Source: CAVXDY01 sp963760715
Lineage (GTDB): Bacteria > Actinomycetota > Thermoleophilia > Miltoncostaeales > Miltoncostaeaceae
DNA length: 64,000 nucleotides
Assembly: GCA_963760715.1 (NCBI GenBank)
Contig: CAVXDY010000003.1
Span: 434,001-498,000, forward strand
Direction: 5' to 3'
The notes under the pieces were generated by a model. It was not told where the DNA came from. It worked only from the letters and a program-made list of their open reading frames with translations, and ran no database searches. Of this stretch, positions 41,266 to 52,030 are shown piece by piece. Position 1 is the stretch's first letter, and every line of letters begins with the position of its first letter. The translations under genes were made by a program, and so were the position numbers.

Positions 41266-42453
41266 CTACGCTCGCGCCGGTCGAATGGCCGGGCCGTCGG
41301 CCGGGAGGAACCGGTCGAGGGCCGCGGCCACCAGCTCGGGCCGCTCGAGGGTCTGCATATGGGGGGTCCCGGGCAGCTCCTGGTAGACGGCGCCCGGGAT
41401 GCGGCCGGCGATGAGGGTCATGATCCCGGGCGTCGTGGAGGCGTCGAGCCCGCCCGCGAGGATGAGGGCGGGCGATGCGAAGGCGCGGAGCCGATCCTGT
41501 ACGTCCATGCCGCTGAACGCGCGCCACGAGGCGGCCCAGTCGCGGGGATCTGCTCGCAGGATGCGCTCGCGCGCATACCGCACGCCCCAGCCGTCGAGCG
41601 CCAGCGCGTCCGGCGTGAACCAGCGCGTCAGCGACGGCACGATCTGGGCCGCCATGCCCTCGGTCTCGCCGGAGCGGGCCCGGCTCTCGAAGGCGTCGAA
41701 CGGATGGTCGGTCGTGGCGAGCAGGGCCAGCGACGCGAATCGCTCCGGGTGGCCGACGGCCGCGGTCTGCGCGATCCCGCCGCCGTAGGACAGGCCCACG
41801 ACGTGGGCGCGCGCGAGGCCGAGGGCGTCCAGCACGCCGAGGAGGTCGGCGGCGGCCTCGGCCATGGTGAACGGCGTGGGTGCGCCCGCGGCCGATCCGT
41901 GGCTGCGGATGTCGTAGGCGAACACCCTCCGGCCCACGGACAGCGGCGCCATGACCGGGTCCCACATGCGCCAGTCGAGGCCCAGCGCGTGGACCAGCAG
42001 CACGGCCGGTCCGCTGTCGCCCCGGTGGGCCACGACCGTCTCGTGGTCGTCGAGGCGCACCCTGCGCAGCGCCGCCGGCCTCGGGCTGCCCGCACCGGTG
42101 ACGACCTCGTCGATGACGGCGAGCGCGTTCAGCGCGCGCGGGAAGCCCGCGTAGACGGCGACGTGCTCGCACAGCGCGAGGAGCTCGGAGGCCGCGACGC
42201 CGGTGCGCAGGGCGGCGCCGGCGTGCAGGGCCAACGCACGCTCGCTGCCTCCGGCGGCGGCCAGGATCGCGATCGTCGCGATCTCCCGGGCCGCCCGGCT
42301 CAGCTCGGGGCGCGCCAGCGAGCCGCCGAACGCCCCCTCGACCACGGCGTCGTGGAGATCCGGCGAGCGGAGGCGGACGTCGGCGAGGGCCCTCTCCGGT
42401 GGCGAGGCCATCAACGCCTCGTACTCACGCCGGCCGCGATCTCGGCGGTTCAC
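41266..42453 (-). CDS. Carboxymuconolactone decarboxylase-like - alpha/beta hydrolase fusion
   Basis: A 395-residue protein. Residues about 1-120 match the CMD/AhpD-like family (SRAAREIATIAILAAAGGSE, CEHVAVYAGFPRALNAL). Residues about 135-390 are an alpha/beta hydrolase with LLVHALGLDWRMWDP, nucleophile elbow GLSYGGGIAQ, Asp in GGLDAST and His in GTPHMQ. The pairing recalls PcaL (3-oxoadipate enol-lactonase plus 4-CMD), but there the hydrolase comes first; here the order is reversed. GTG 42453 follows GGAG. It is upstream of the epimerase operon with an 85-base gap. Confidence 0.82.
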   Translation of the reverse strand: MNRRDRGRREYEALMASPPERALADVRLRSPDLHDAVVEGAFGGSLARPELSRAAREIATIAILAAAGGSERALALHAGAALRTGVAASELLALCEHVAVYAGFPRALNALAVIDEVVTGAGSPRPAALRRVRLDDHETVVAHRGDSGPAVLLVHALGLDWRMWDPVMAPLSVGRRVFAYDIRSHGSAAGAPTPFTMAEAAADLLGVLDALGLARAHVVGLSYGGGIAQTAAVGHPERFASLALLATTDHPFDAFESRARSGETEGMAAQIVPSLTRWFTPDALALDGWGVRYARERILRADPRDWAASWRAFSGMDVQDRLRAFASPALILAGGLDASTTPGIMTLIAGRIPGAVYQELPGTPHMQTLERPELVAAALDRFLPADGPAIRPARA

Positions 42454-42536
42454 GTCGTGCTCCTCCCTCGTCCGGGTCCCCTCACCGCGCCCGGCGGGTG
42501 GGCGAGGGGCGAGCCACCCACGCTAGGAGGAGGCGT

Positions 42537-45319
42537 CTAGGTTCGCGCCGGCGATGTCGCCGGGTCGCCGGCCCCGGGAGCGCCCTCGGTCACGGAGTCG
42601 AGGTCCAGGCGGGCGAGCTCCGTGCGCGTCGCGATGCCGAGCTTCCGGAAGACGTTCCGCAGGTGGAAGTCGATCGTCCGGCGGCTGAGGAACAGCTGCG
42701 CGGCGACATCGCGGTTCGTGAGCCCCTGCCCGACGAAGCGGGCGATCTGAAGCTCCTGTGCCGTGAGCCGGCCGGTCGTGCTGGGGTCGCGCCGTCGAGC
42801 GGTCTGGCCGCTCGCCCTGAGCTCGACACGGGCCCGCTCCGCCCAGGGCGTCGCCCCCAGCGTCTCGAACCCGTCCAGGGCCGCCCGCAGGTGATCGCGC
42901 GCCTCCACGCGCCGGCGGCCGCGACGGAGGAACTCTCCGAAGGCGAGCTCCGCCCGGGCCCTCTCGAGGGGACGGGCGGCTCGCCGGTGAGCCCGAAGCG
43001 CCTCCTCGAACAGCCGCTCGGCCTCCTCGGCGTCGTCGGCCACGAGGGCGCGGCCGTGCGAGGCGACCCCGAGCGCCCAGGGCGCCCCGGTGCTCGTCGC
43101 CCATCGCTCGAACCGCTCGAGCCAGCTCCGGGCCGTGTCCGGCTCTCCGGCGCGCACGGCCGCCTCGATGCGATCGAGGGCCGCCCAGAGGACGGCGAGG
43201 GGAGCGGACATCTCCCGCAGGTGCGCGAGCGCCTCCTCCGCGCTCCCGACGGCGAGGTCGAGCATCGCGAGAGCCCACCGGCCGAGGTCGGCGACGTGGA
43301 CGAGCCCACGGGCGAGGGCCTCCTCGCGGCTCTCGGCCACCAGCGACCGGCACTCCTCCTCGTCTCCGCGAGGAGCCGCGGCGAGAGCGAGCACCACGAG
43401 CGTATGCGCGGCGACGTCGTGCTGGCCGACCTCCCGGGCGAGCTGCAACCCCTCCCTGGCGTTCGCCGACGCCGGCCGCCAGCGACCCGCCCACAGCTCG
43501 GTGTGGGCGAGGCGCGGGAGGATCTGCGCCAGGATGGCCACCGCGCCCCGGGCGCGCGCGCGCGCGGCGGCTCGGTGGTTGAACCGATGCGCGGCCTCGT
43601 CGTCGCCCAGGAAGAACGCGGTCGCGCCGGCCAGGATCAGCAGGCCCGGCCGGGTGTCGAATCGATCGGCATCGAGCGCCTCCGCCCCGCCGAGGGCCGC
43701 CCGGAGCTCCGGGACCGCCCCGTCGAAGTCGTCCGCGGACAGGGCGCCGAGGCCGCTCAGAAGCCGTCGCAGGAAGCGGCTGTCGGGCGTGTCCTCCACC
43801 TCCATGTCGCGCGCCATGTCGGCGATCGCGACCCATCCCCGGGGGTCCGCCGCGTAGCCGGCGGCCACGCTGGCGATCCCGAGCAGGTAGAGCGCACGGC
43901 CGCCGTCGCGGGAGGCGACGAGCCCGGCCGCGCGCGCGAAGATCTCGAACGCGTCGGCGGGCACGCCCGAGGTGAGCTCGACCAGGCCGTGGAGGCGATC
44001 CATGTCCGCCAGCAGGATCGCGTCGGTGGCGAGGGGGCGCGCCCGGTCCAGCAGCATGACCGCCCGCTCGAGCCGGCCGGCCCACCAGGCGTCCCCGGCG
44101 GCGGCGGAGAGCCGGCGCGCACGGGTCCCGTCCTCCTCGGTGAGCGCGGCCGCCCGCTCGAGCGCCAGCGAGGCCGCGGCGTACCCGCTCCGCTGGCGCG
44201 CGCGGCCGGCGGCCCGCTCCAGCGCGCCGGCCACCGAGGCATCGGGCTCCACGCTCGCCGACGCCCGGTGCCAGGCCCGCTGGTCGGTGTCGCTCTCGAG
44301 CGCGTCCGCCAGGGCCCGGTGGGCCTCCTGGCGCCGCGACAGCGGCGCCCCCTGGTAGACAGCGGACCCGACGAGGGGGTGGCGGAACTCGATGCGCGTC
44401 CCCTGGACGCGCACGAGACCCTCCTGCTCCGCTCCGTCGAGCGCCGCGGCGTCGATGCCCAGCGACCGCGCGGCGCGGAGAACGGTCGCCAGCTCGCCGG
44501 CATCGTCGGCGGCCGCGACGAGCAGGAGCGTCTGGGTCTCCTGCGGCAGGCGCCGTGCGCGAGCGAGGAAGGCCCGCTCGACGCGAGCGCTGACCGGCAG
44601 GGGTCCGTCGATCAGCTCGGAGCCGGAGAGCCTCGCCTCCCCGAGGGTGCCGGGCAGCTCCAGCAGCGCCAGCGGGTTGCCGCCGGTCCCCTCGATGAGC
44701 CGGTCGCGGACGTCGGCCGAGAGGGGAACCCCTGCGCGGCAATCCAGGAGGGCATGCGCCGCCTCGCGGTCGAGGCCGCCAGGTTCAGCTCGGGCAGCCC
44801 GGGCGCGTCGAAGCGGCGGGCCTCCCCCTCGCGGGCGCCGAAGAGGATGACCACCCCCTCGGCCTCCAGGCGGCGGGCGACGAAGACGAGCGCATCGGCC
44901 GACGCGTCGTCGAGCCAGTGGGCGTCGTCGATCAGGCACAGCAGCGGACGCTGCTCGGCGGCCTCCGCGAGCAGGCTCAGGACGGCGAGGGAGACCAGGA
45001 AACGATCGTCGCCCTCACCCTCCTCCAGGCCGAGCGCCCGGCGCAGGGCACCGGCCTGAGGGCCGGGGAGCTGCCCCAGGTGCTCGAGCGCGGGCCGCGT
45101 GAGCTGGTGGAGGGCGGCGAAGGGGAGCTGGGCCTCCGACTCGATCCCGCGCGCGGCCAGCACGGTCATCCCGTCCGCGGCCTGGCGTGCGTCGTCGAGC
45201 AGAGCCGACTTGCCGGCCCCCGGCTCGCCCCGGATGACGAGGACGGCACTCCGGGACGCGCGCGCCCCGTCGAGGAGGCCGCCGAGGAGGGATCGCTCCG
45301 CGTCCCTGCCGTAGAGCAT
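42537..45319 (-). CDS. LAL-type LuxR regulator, apparent frameshift near 44778
   Basis: Large ATP-binding regulator of about 927 residues. The N-terminal AAA-like part has VIRGEPGAGKSALLDD (Walker A, about 30) and LLCLIDDAHWLDD (Walker B, about 130), then a TPR-like helical middle. A LuxR helix-turn-helix closes it (LTAQELQIARFVGQGLTNRD, LSRRTIDFHLRNVFRKLGI). After LPELNLA the frame turns Arg/Ser-rich; the other frame continues GLDREAAHALLDCRAGVPLS. One missing G in GCGGCC restores it, and the span is one base short of a multiple of three. ATG 45319 lies six bases after TACGAT. It is a candidate regulator of the downstream fusion gene. Confidence 0.8.
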
Positions 45320-45412
45320 CCCCGCATCGTATGACTTTTGCGGCGCACGGGACGCCGACCCGGTGAGATGGCCGGTGCGATCCCGGCGGACCGGGGCGAG
45401 CCTGAGGTCGAG

Positions 45413-46177
45413 ATGCCCCGGTCACCCGCCTTCGCCGCCGATTCCGCCCGACGCGCCTTCGTCCGCCTCGCCGCGGTCGAGCTGCCGGTCTGGGCCTGCC
45501 TGTACGGCGCGTACCTCATGGTTCGCCACCTGACGATGGGCAGCCGGCCGGAGGCCGTGTCGCACGCCGAGTCGATCGTGGGAGCCGAGCGGGACCTCGG
45601 CGTCTTTCGCGAGGCGTCCCTCCAGCACGCGCTCGCCCCAGTCGCCCGGCTCTTCGCCGCCTACTACATGGCCGGCTTCGCGCCGCTGCTCGTGGCGGTC
45701 CTGGTCTGGCTCGCCCTGCGGCACCCGCCGCTCTACCGGGAGCTGCGGACCGTCCTGCTCGTCTCGATCGCGATCGCGAGCGTCGTCTTCATCCTCTTCC
45801 CCACCGCGCCGCCCCGCCTCGTCCCCGGACTCGGCCTCGCCGACACGGTGGGCCTCTCCGGACACGACAGCGGGTCGTTCGCGGGGATCCGCTTCAACCC
45901 CTACGCGGCGATGCCCAGCATGCACGTCGGCTGGTCGCTCCTGGTGGGGCTCTACGGCTTCCGCGCGGCCCGCGGCCGCGTGCTGCGGACGCTGTTCCTG
46001 CTCCACCCCGTCGCGATGGCGCTCACGGTGAGCGCGACCGGCAACCACTACTTCCTCGACTCGGCGGCCGGCACGGGCATCGCGGCGCTCACCGTCGCGC
46101 CCATCGCCCTCGGCGCGCGCCTCGGGTGGCGTCGCCCGTCGATCTCGATCCCCAAGCTCGAGAGGAGAACGATCTGA
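45413..46177 (+). CDS. PAP2 superfamily membrane protein
   Basis: A 254-residue polytopic protein of the PAP2 C-type group (phosphatidate phosphatase or inositol-phosphorylceramide-synthase-like). The catalytic motifs are AAMPSMHVGWSLL (about 168) and SATGNHYFLDSAAG (about 210), with the two His; hydrophobic segments lie at about 20-40, 80-100, 110-135 and beyond. It likely removes or transfers a lipid-linked phosphate on the outer face. GAGG precedes ATG 45413; ATG 45368 is an alternative. The stop overlaps the MFS ATG (TGATG). Confidence 0.8.
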   Translation: MPRSPAFAADSARRAFVRLAAVELPVWACLYGAYLMVRHLTMGSRPEAVSHAESIVGAERDLGVFREASLQHALAPVARLFAAYYMAGFAPLLVAVLVWLALRHPPLYRELRTVLLVSIAIASVVFILFPTAPPRLVPGLGLADTVGLSGHDSGSFAGIRFNPYAAMPSMHVGWSLLVGLYGFRAARGRVLRTLFLLHPVAMALTVSATGNHYFLDSAAGTGIAALTVAPIALGARLGWRRPSISIPKLERRTI

Positions 46178-47745
46178 TGTCCATCGATCAGGCCGCCTAC
46201 GACCGTCGCTGGCAGGCGCTCGCCGTCCTGTCCCTCAGCCTCTTCATCGTCGGCCTCGACAACACGATCCTCAATGTGGCCCTGCCGACCCTGCAGGAGA
46301 GCCTCGATGCCTCGGCCTCGAAGCTCCAGTGGATGGTCGACTCCTATCTGCTCGTCTTCGGCGGGCTGCTCCTGACCGCGGGAACGCTCGCCGACCGCAT
46401 CGGCCGGAAGCGGATGCTCCACGCCGGAATCGCGGTCTTCGGCCTCTCGAGCCTCGCCGCCGGGTTCGCCGGGAGCGCCGGCGAGCTCATCGGCTGGCGC
46501 GCCGTCATGGGGCTCGGCGCGGCGCTGATCATGCCCGCGACCCTCTCGACGATCACCTCGGTCTTCCCCCGCGAGGAGCGGGCGAAGGCGATCGGCATCT
46601 GGGCCGCCCTGGCCGCCCTCGGGATCGGCCTCGGGCCGCTCGTCGGGGGGCTCCTGCTCCAATGGTTCGACTGGGGCTCGGTCTTCTTCGTCAACGTGCC
46701 CGTCGCAGCGGTCGCGCTCGTCGCGGGCGTCCGGCTCGTTCCGGAGACACGCGACCCGGCGCCGGGGCGGTTCGACCTCGTGGGCGCGGCCCTCTCGTCG
46801 GCGACCCTGCTCAGCCTGATCTACGCGATCATCGAGGCGCCGTCCCGGGGCTGGCTCGATCCGGTCGTGCTGGCCGGCTTCGGCGCCGCCGTCGTCCTGG
46901 TGGCCGGGTTCCTCGCCTGGGAGCTGAGGGTCACCGAGCCGATGCTCGACCTCGGCTACTTCCGGGAGCCCCGCTTCAGCGTGAGCTCCCTCGCCGTCGG
47001 CGCGTCCGGATTCGCCCTCATGGGGAGCATGTTCGTCCTCACCCTCTACCTCCAGTTCACGAAGGGCTACTCGGCGCTGGAGGCCGGCGCCGCGATGACC
47101 CCGATCGCCCTGGGGCTCGTGCTCGGCGCGCGGCGGAGCGAGGCGCTGGTCGCTCGGATCGGAGGGCCCCGGACGATCGCGGCCGGTCTCCTCCTGCTCG
47201 GCGCCGGCCTCCTGTCCACCTTCGCGTGGTCCCCCGACGCGTCCTACTGGGCCATCGGCGTCATGTTCTTCGTCGTCGCCACCGGCATGGGGCTCGTGAA
47301 CGCACCCGGGACCGAGATGGTGATGAGCTCCGTGCCGGAGGAGAGGTCGGGTGTCGCCTCCGCCGTCAACAACATCGCGCGGCAGGTCGGGGGCGCCCTC
47401 GGCGTCGCCATCGTCGGATCGATCGTCACCTCCATCTACGCGGCGAGGCTCGACCAGCCGGCATCGGTTCCCGCGCCCGCCCAGGATGCGGCCGAGCAGT
47501 CGGTCGCCGCCGCGCACGCGGTCGGGCCGACCCTCCCGGGAGCGGTCGGCGGAGCGCTCGTCAACGCGGCCGACCACGCCTTCACGGACGCGCTCGCCAT
47601 CGGGGTCGCGGTCGCGGCCGGCCTGGCGGTGGTGACGGCGGCGGTGGTGCTCCGCCGCCTGCCCGGCGCCTCGTCCTCCGTCGCCGGCGAGCCGGGCGGC
47701 CGGGCGCGGGCGAGCCGCGCCCCGGCGCGGCTGCACCGCGCGTAG
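46177..47745 (+). CDS. MFS transporter, DHA2 (EmrB/QacA) family
   Basis: A 522-residue inner-membrane drug:H+ antiporter-like protein, about 14 hydrophobic segments. Motifs: LDNTILNVALPTLQ in helix 1, GTLADRIGRKRMLHAG as the loop 2-3 MFS motif, and GPLVGGLLLQWFDWGSVFFV (motif C region) near helix 5. The long loop after helix 13 (about 435-475) is Ala/Pro-rich. It is coupled to the PAP2 gene and ends at a strong hairpin. The substrate is unknown; export of a small toxic compound is the family norm. Confidence 0.9.
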   Translation: MSIDQAAYDRRWQALAVLSLSLFIVGLDNTILNVALPTLQESLDASASKLQWMVDSYLLVFGGLLLTAGTLADRIGRKRMLHAGIAVFGLSSLAAGFAGSAGELIGWRAVMGLGAALIMPATLSTITSVFPREERAKAIGIWAALAALGIGLGPLVGGLLLQWFDWGSVFFVNVPVAAVALVAGVRLVPETRDPAPGRFDLVGAALSSATLLSLIYAIIEAPSRGWLDPVVLAGFGAAVVLVAGFLAWELRVTEPMLDLGYFREPRFSVSSLAVGASGFALMGSMFVLTLYLQFTKGYSALEAGAAMTPIALGLVLGARRSEALVARIGGPRTIAAGLLLLGAGLLSTFAWSPDASYWAIGVMFFVVATGMGLVNAPGTEMVMSSVPEERSGVASAVNNIARQVGGALGVAIVGSIVTSIYAARLDQPASVPAPAQDAAEQSVAAAHAVGPTLPGAVGGALVNAADHAFTDALAIGVAVAAGLAVVTAAVVLRRLPGASSSVAGEPGGRARASRAPARLHRA

Positions 47746-47754
47746 GGCGGGACT

Positions 47755-47781
47755 CCCGAGGGCCGCGCCGCGGCCCTCGGG
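47755..47781. terminator. Hairpin between convergent genes
   Basis: CCCGAGGGCCGC (47755-47766) and GCGGCCCTCGGG (47770-47781) are exact complements around GCC, between the MFS stop (47745) and the stop of the minus-strand propeller gene (47784). It is probably used in both directions. Confidence 0.65.
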
Positions 47782-47783
47782 GC

Positions 47784-50700
47784 TCACCGGGCCGGCGGGG
47801 GCTTGATGCGGAAGCGCACGGTGCGCGGGGTGCTCGCCCGCTTGCCGGCCTTCACGACCACCAGGAAGAGGCGGTAGCGGCCCGGCGCCAGCGTCCGGCG
47901 CTTCAGCTTCGCCGTGAACACCCGGCGGTTCGCGCCGGCCTTCCCGGCGATCGTGAGCGAGCCGACCGCCTTCCAGACGGTGCAGCGCTTGCCGGTGCGG
48001 AACCTGACGGCGCAGCGCTTCGCGCGCCGGTGGCCCACCAGCGGGCGCTGGACGGTGACCTTGACCCGGGCCTTCTCCGAGAGCGTGAAGCGCAGGATCG
48101 CGCCGCCGCGCCCGTTGGCGCGAGGACGGAACGCCTTCGGCCGCAGGGAGACTCTGGTGAGCTTCACTTTTCCGGCGCCGCCGGCGCCCGCGCCCGGCAC
48201 CGCCGGGTTGGCCGCGCAGTCGCCGCTCACGGTGCGCAGGTAGATCTGCGTGAAGTCCGGCGAGGAGTACCCGCCGGCAACGAAGGCCGGCCGGTCGCTC
48301 TCGAAGGCGACGCAGTGCAGGTCGGGGCTGGCGCCGAAGGCCGCGCGGTCGTCGAGGCCCAGCAGCGTTCCCCCCGCCCCGTCCACGCGCGAGACGCCCA
48401 CCGTCGTGCGGGCCGCCAGATCGCGCACGAAGACGTCGTCCGCCGTGTTGGGGTCGTCGGGCACGAGGTTGGGCGCGAGGCTCTCGAAGGCCACGCGGCG
48501 GCCGTCGCCGGAGATCAGCGGCACGATGGAGCTCTTGGTGCCCTTGTCCCCCGCGGCGCCCGACGCGCGGCTGATGAGGGTCGTCCGCCCGGAGCCGAGG
48601 TCGCGGGTGAAGATGTCGGGGACCGCGTCGGTGTCGTCGTCGGTGAGGTTGGTCGCCACCGACTCGAAGGCCACCACGCCGCCGTCGGCGTCGAGCGACG
48701 GGTACAGCGAGTTCCCGTTGGCCCCCACGCCGCCCGGGCCGTCGACCCGGCTCGCCCACTGCGTGGTGCCCGCGGCGATGTCGCGCACGTGGACGTCGAC
48801 GGTGGCGCCGGCGTCGCCGTTGCCGAGGTTGGTCGCGACCGTCGCGAAGCCCACCCGCCTGCCGTCGCCGCTGATCGCCGGACGGAACGAGGCCCCGTTC
48901 GCCGGCGCCCCGGCCGCCCCGTCGGCGCGCGAGGCCAGGCGCGTGGTGCCCGTCGTGAGGTCGCGCCACCAGGCGTTGACGGTGACACCGGGGGCCGGCG
49001 TCTCGCCGAGGTCGGTGGCGAGGCTCTCGAAGGCGAGCTTGGTGCCGTCGGTGCTGAGCGAGGCCGAGTAGCTGCGGCCGTTCCCCGCCGCTCCCGCGGG
49101 CGTCGCGCTGGCGATGCTCACGCTGTCGGTGGCCGCCCGCCAGACGTCGACCTGCGCGTTGGTGACCGCACCGAGGTTCGGCGCGCGGGTGGTGAAGGCG
49201 ACCACCGAGCCGTCCGCGCTGATGGTGGGCTGCCCCGAGTCGTCGGTCCCCGGCGCCCCGCTCGCGTCGTGGCTCACGAGGCGCGTCGTCCCGGCCACCA
49301 TGTCGCGCACGAAGACCTGCCGGCCCGGCGCGCCGAGCCCCGCCAGCATCCCGTCGCTGTCCGAGGCGAACACCACGAAGCGCCCGTCGGCGCTCGTGAC
49401 CCGCCGCGCCAGCGGCTGGGTGTCGCCGTCGTCGAAGTCGGCCGGCGTGAGCGAGGACCGGCTGACGAGCTGCGCGAAGGCCCCGGTGTCGGGCCCGGTC
49501 GGACGGGAGACCAGGCGCGTCGTGCCGGCGGCGAGGGTCCTCAGGAAGACCTGGCCGGCATCCCCACCGGAGCCGGGCGCCACGGCCCGCGCCGGACCGT
49601 CGAAGAGCACCCCCGCGCCATCGCCGGAGATCGCGGCGTCGCGCCCACCTTCGCCCGTCGGTCCTCCCCCGGGCCCATCCGCCCGGCTGGCCCAGGTGGT
49701 GACGTTCGTGGTCAGGTCGCGCACGTGGATGTCCGCGGTGGTGTCGGTGTCGCCGTCGCCGAGGTTCGCCGAGGTGGTGAGGAAGGCCACCCGGTTGCCG
49801 TCCGAGCTGATCGAGGCGTTCAGGCTCTCCCCCGTTCCCCGCTGGGTGAGGCTCCCGGTCACGAGGCTGGCCGTCAGGGTCTCGTTGGCCGCCAGCCGCC
49901 GGACGTAGATGTCACGGCCGGGCACGCCGTTGACGTCCGGTCCCGAGTCGTCGTCCATGTTGGACGCGTTGCTGTCGAAGACGACGCTCCCCCCGTCGTT
50001 GGAGATCTCCGACGCGAACGACGAGCCGTCCGCCTGGCCCACGACGCCGTCGGGGCGGCTGACCAGGGTGGTCGTATTGGCGTTCACGTCGCGCAGGTAG
50101 ACGTCGCGGTCGTTGCCGGTGTCGGCGGCGTCGAGGTTCGAGGTCGTCGTGAACGCGACCTTCGTGCCGTCGGCCGAGATCGAGGGATCGCCACCGTTCG
50201 CCGCGTTGGTGGTCGCGCCGGTCGCCCGGCTGATCAGGGTGGTGCTGGAGGGCGAGATGGCGAGGATGCTGAGCGGCTGGGAGCGCCTCAGGTAGACGTC
50301 GAAGATCCCGGGGGGCGCATCGGGATCGTGCGCCGGATCGAGGGACCCGTTGGTGGCGAGGGCGACGTGGACCGTCGGCCCGTTGACCCGGTTCACCGCT
50401 GGGGTGGTGGTGATCGCCGCCCCGAACACCGACCCGGTCGACTGCGCCCCGTTGACGTCGACGTTCGCCCGGTAGGTGACCGCCGCGCCGACCATTCGCA
50501 CGAAGATGTCGGCGATGCCGTTGGTGTCCCCGGGAACGAGGTTGGTCGAACAGGGACGTGAACGCCACCGCGCTGCCGTCGGGGGAGATCGTCGGGTCCG
50601 AGCAGCCGGAGTTGCCCACGGACCCCTGCGCGCCGGTGGCCCGGTCCAGCAGCACCGTGGTGCCGGTGGCGAGGTCTCGCCGATAGCAGTGGAAGCCGGC

Positions 50701-50943
50701 GTCGTCGGCCTGCCCCGGGGACAGCCCGTCCGAGAGCGACGAGAAGACGACGAAGCGGCCGTCGGCGCTCACGGCGCGGGCCGACTGGGCCACCCCCGAG
50801 TTGACCCCGTCGAACGGCGCGGCGAAACCGTTCGGGATGCTGACCAGGGTCGTCGAGCCGGGCCCGGCCCCCGCGGCGGCCGACGCGCACGCCCCGGCGC
50901 CGAGGGCCACCATGACCGCGAGGAGGGCGCGACGCCGGAGCAT
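47784..50943 (-). CDS. Secreted TolB/PD40-type beta-propeller protein, apparent frameshift near 50545
   Basis: Exported protein of about 1,053 residues. ATG 50943 begins a signal peptide (MLRRRALLAVMVALGAGAC). It is built from many repeats with SADGRFVVF, SPDGSAVAF and SGDGRRVAFES and interleaved ADIFVRDL-type strands, as in PD40/WD40-like TolB propellers. After TSLFD the frame turns Arg/His-rich; dropping one base restores NLVPGDTNGIADIFVRMVG, and the span is one base over a multiple of three. The last 130 residues form a Cys-containing module (LRFTLSEKARVKVTVQR...AGANRRVFTAKL...LAPGRYRLFL) shared with the beta-helix protein at 57132. Role unknown. Confidence 0.78.
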
Positions 50944-50966
50944 CGCGCCAGCGTAAGTCATGCCCG

Positions 50967-51268
50967 GTGCGCCGTCAACGGGGGAAGCGCCGCGAGGAGT
51001 GGAACCACGCCTTCACGAACACCTTCAGCGGGGAGCGGTCGCGCGAGCTGTACGAGCGCTACCACGTCCCGGCGTCCGGCAGCATCTTCTGGGAGAGCGC
51101 CTTCGCCACGGTGACGCCCGGTCACCAGGGCTCCTAAGCACTACACGTCGGACACCGTCACCGAGGTCGGGGAGTTCGCGGGGCCCCACCTTCTCCCGGC
51201 ACGCGAGGGGTGGGAGGAAGGTCGCCGACTACGCGCTGGACTGGGCCGAGGGCCACACCGGCGCATGA
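50967..51268 (+). pseudogene. Decayed alpha/beta hydrolase, C-terminal part only
   Basis: Three pieces of one hydrolase in different frames. From about 50967, KRREEWNHAFTNTFSGERSR runs to HVPASGSIFWESAFATVTPG and a TAA at 51135. From 51136 another frame reads KHYTSDTVTEVGEFAGPHLL. From 51221 a third reads VADYALDWAEGHTGA to TGA 51268. The N-terminal two thirds, including the nucleophile, are gone, and some 25-30 residues are missing at 51135. Its last ATGA overlaps the start of the next (also damaged) gene, so the two were once an operon. Confidence 0.6.
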
Positions 51269-51980
51269 AGGACGTCCGGGTCACGCACATCGGCGGCCCG
51301 ACGGTCCTCATCGAGACCGGTGGCCGGCGGCTGCTGACGGACCCGGCCTTCGACCCCCCGGGCGGCACCTACCGGTTCGGCTGGGGCACGGGCTCGCGCA
51401 AGACGACCGGGCCGGCGCTCGCCGCCGCGGAGCTGCCGCCGATCGACGCGGTGCTGCTGAGCCACGACCACCACGGCGACAACCTCGACCCGGCCGGGCG
51501 GGCGCTGCTGCCCTCGGCGGGGGTCGTCGTCACGTCGGCCGCGGGCGCCCGGCGGCTGGGTTCCGGGGCTCGCGGTCTCGAGCCGTGGGCGACCACGCTC
51601 CTGGAGGGGGCCGGGCGGCCGTCCATCGAGATCACCGCCACGGCGTGCTGTGGATCTCGGGCGACACGGTGCTCTACGACGGCGTGCGCGAGGTCGCCGA
51701 ACGCCTGGAGGTCGACGTCGCCCTCCTCCACCTGGGGGGCGTGCAGTTCCCGGTGACGGGACCGCTCCGGTACACGATGACCGGTGGCGAGGCCGTCGAG
51801 CTGTGCCGCCGCGTCCGCCCCCGCACCGCCATCCCGATCCACTACGAGGGGTGGAAGCACTTCAAGGAGGGGCGCGAGGGGATCGAGCGCGACCTCGCCG
51901 GCGCCCCCGCGGACATCGCCGAGCGCTTCCGGTGGCTGCCGATCGGCGTCGCGGTGGATCTCGACGAGCCGGTCGCTTAG
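51265..51980 (+). pseudogene. MBL-fold metallohydrolase (UlaG-like) with internal deletion and frameshift
   Basis: The N-terminal part from ATG 51265 reads VRVTHIGGPTVLIETGG, LLTDPAFDP and LLSHDHHGDNLD, the metallo-beta-lactamase HxHxDH-type motif. At about 51640 the frame breaks. The other frame continues HGVLWISGDTVLYDGVREVA, then FPVTGPLRYTMTGGEAVELC and RTAIPIHYEGWKHF to TAG 51980. In relatives the stretch between SIEITATPC and EHGVLWISGD is some 30 residues longer, so about 85-90 bases plus the phase are missing here, perhaps through recombination at CACG. It is probably non-functional as written. Confidence 0.65.
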
Positions 51981-52030
51981 GAGATACGGCCCCGGCCGCG
52001 TCCTGGGCTCCGAGCGGATGGCGAGGGGGC

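Noticed and set aside
46329..50561. An open frame of about 1,410 codons on the plus strand
   Set aside because: Out-of-frame shadow of the MFS gene and antisense of the propeller gene; composition is Arg/Gly/Val-rich with no domain.
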